This document shows positions 63,001-64,000 of a stretch of 64,000 nt of DNA, piece after piece (the first letter of the stretch is position 1; each line of letters starts with the position of its first letter). This DNA comes from Neelides folsomi (lineage: Eukaryota > Arthropoda > Collembola > Neelipleona > Neelidae), in NCBI GenBank assembly GCA_034687125.1, contig JAQGBZ010000154.1, positions 1-64,000 on the forward strand, in the 5' to 3' direction. A program made the position numbers and the translations under genes. Below the pieces are notes generated by a model. The model was not told where the DNA came from. It saw only the letters and a list, made by a program, of their open reading frames with translations, and made no database searches.

Positions 63001-63969
63001 TAATAGACAAACTATTGTATTAATTCTATTAATATACTTATTTTTAATTTACATAATATAGAAATTGGATATTAAAATATTATGTTCAGTAATAAAGTTA
63101 TTTTTCAGACTATAAAATACATTAGAGATTCAACTCGCTTTTAGAAATATTTAATTTATAGGGGTCTTCGACAAAAAAATAAACCTCATAAAACAATGTA
63201 AAAAATTTATTATGAAGGTAAAACTTAAGCCCTTTAATTTTATTGCCTTTTTAATGAATATTTTATAGACACTTACGTTGTAGTATTTATAGCCATAACT
63301 TATTATTTATGAGAATATGACTACAATATTTTCGAGGTCCAAACAACATGGTTAATACGTTTAGAACAAAGATACCATATTTATGCTGTTGAATCATAAA
63401 GAGAATTATTAAATGTTAAGTCCAAAGGGCAACATCAAAATTTTAAATTATCAAGCAAGGTTGTAAATGTGCACAAAAGCTCAATACGAATTTTGGAATC
63501 GTATTAAAATAAACTTATACTTAAGACATTCCTAATTGGTTTTGCCTTAAAAACTTTAATCCTAAAATTATATTCGAGGTCACGGATCGCAACATTCTCA
63601 CGTTTGGTGAAGAATCTGTAGCTTTGAGCACAGCTCATTTAATGGAGATGCATTGAGATGATAAACGAGGGAATTGTAATTTATGCAATTGGGAAGATGA
63701 ATTAAAAGACTCTTCTGTCCCTGGGGAATCTTAAGTGTTCCACAATGATTGCGCAGTAGAAAGGAAGAACATGGGGAGAAAGTCTATCGTCACGTTTTAA
63801 TAGGGATTTATGAGGGAACTTTGTCGGGTTTCTTATCTTCTCTTCTTTTCAGAGTGTCAGAAGGCGGAAATCGAGTGCGAGGGCGAAGGGCATTGTGCTC
63901 AAAATGTCAAAACTGCATTTCAATCTCGACGCCCCTGTTCTTCATGCAACGGAAAGGCCAACACCACTG
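54022..63969 (+). CDS. Secreted or membrane CUB + EGF domain protein, 3' partial
   Basis: Four exons join in phase: 54022-54638, 54740-54850, 62140-62228 and 63853-63969. The first encodes a signal peptide (HTLFFVLAFVGVVLGG), then a CUB-like domain without cysteines (GSHGVLQTPNFPYKFETPF; KVYFTQMFIANGTIQITEY) with NxT/NxS sites and a dibasic RRGGKR. Two complete six-Cys EGF modules follow: one across exons 1-2 (CDCLPGYYGTKCEYG) and one across exons 2-3 (CLNGGECKHFGLHRGACKCK). Exon 4 starts a Cys-rich segment (ECQKAEIECEGEGHC). It either ends at a weak donor (GTCCGT, 63970) and continues beyond the window, or reads on to TGA at 63978-63980 with AATAAA at 63987. Such proteins act outside the cell in adhesion or signalling; this family is not named here. 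An acceptor at 53941 implies a noncoding 5' exon upstream, and an out-of-frame ATG at 53979 precedes the start. Confidence 0.78.
54851..62139 (+). other. Large intron of the CUB/EGF gene
   Basis: A 7.3-kb intron bounded by GTAAGA and TTTTCAG. It contains GC-richer patches (55640-56780, 57800-58800, 59770-60560), unlike most intergenic DNA here, and a TATATAAAGG string at about 60087. These could be intronic enhancers or an alternative promoter. No exon in a compatible phase was found. Confidence 0.5.
62229..63852 (+). other. Third intron of the CUB/EGF gene
   Basis: A 1.6-kb intron, AT-rich, bounded by GGTAATTT and CTTCTTTTCAG. An open frame at 62537-62803 has no recognisable domain and no matching splice phase. 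Confidence 0.5.
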
Positions 63970-64000
63970 GTCCGTTTTGATTCATTAATAAATACCCAGA

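Overview
The window looks like nuclear DNA of an arthropod, most likely a copepod such as a caligid sea louse (Lepeophtheirus/Caligus). That placement is inferred from three things: very AT-rich sequence, short AT-rich introns, and decayed Tc1/mariner-type elements of a style known from copepod genomes. No bacterial operons, rRNA, tRNA or CRISPR arrays were seen. Spliced genes were rebuilt by eye from reading frame, GT/AG sites and phase agreement. Spans below are first to last coding base inside the window, with exons given in the evidence.

The gene-dense half is 1-29.5 kb. At 1-1495 (+) is the 3' part of a secreted mucin-like gene in which six-cysteine, knottin-pattern modules alternate with Thr-rich tracts. 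SNX16 (PX sorting nexin, 6786-8409, -) and a DNAJB13-like J protein with no HPD motif (9853-11696, -) follow. Stathmin (12560-13689, -) and ARP3 (14198-16222, +) are divergent across a 508-bp gap. A single-exon ionotropic receptor (16606-18492, -) converges on ARP3. Anillin occupies 22314-29486 (-, 12 exons). ARP3, stathmin and anillin are all cytoskeletal regulators, so this stretch is a loose cytoskeleton neighbourhood.

From 29.5 to 54 kb almost nothing is clearly coding. It holds transposon debris, MITEs, a large foldback element, a degenerate 15-bp tandem array, a good-looking TATA+Inr core promoter near 41.2 kb and some GC-richer patches. One patch, 53676-53830, may be a terminal coding exon. 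From 54022 to the right edge (+) is the 5' part of a secreted CUB + EGF gene with a 7.3-kb intron.

The most unusual signals are: (i) knottin/mucin alternation; (ii) a DNAJB13-like, axoneme-type cochaperone with extra acidic sequence in a lineage thought to lack motile flagella; (iii) two MITE families whose ends carry iterated short boxes (AAAGATATCCGGG and CCCAGT); (iv) an 800-bp foldback element with three related subunits and perfect 46-bp arms; and (v) several perfect short hairpins lying exactly at transposon sequence, which suggest inverted duplication during break repair.
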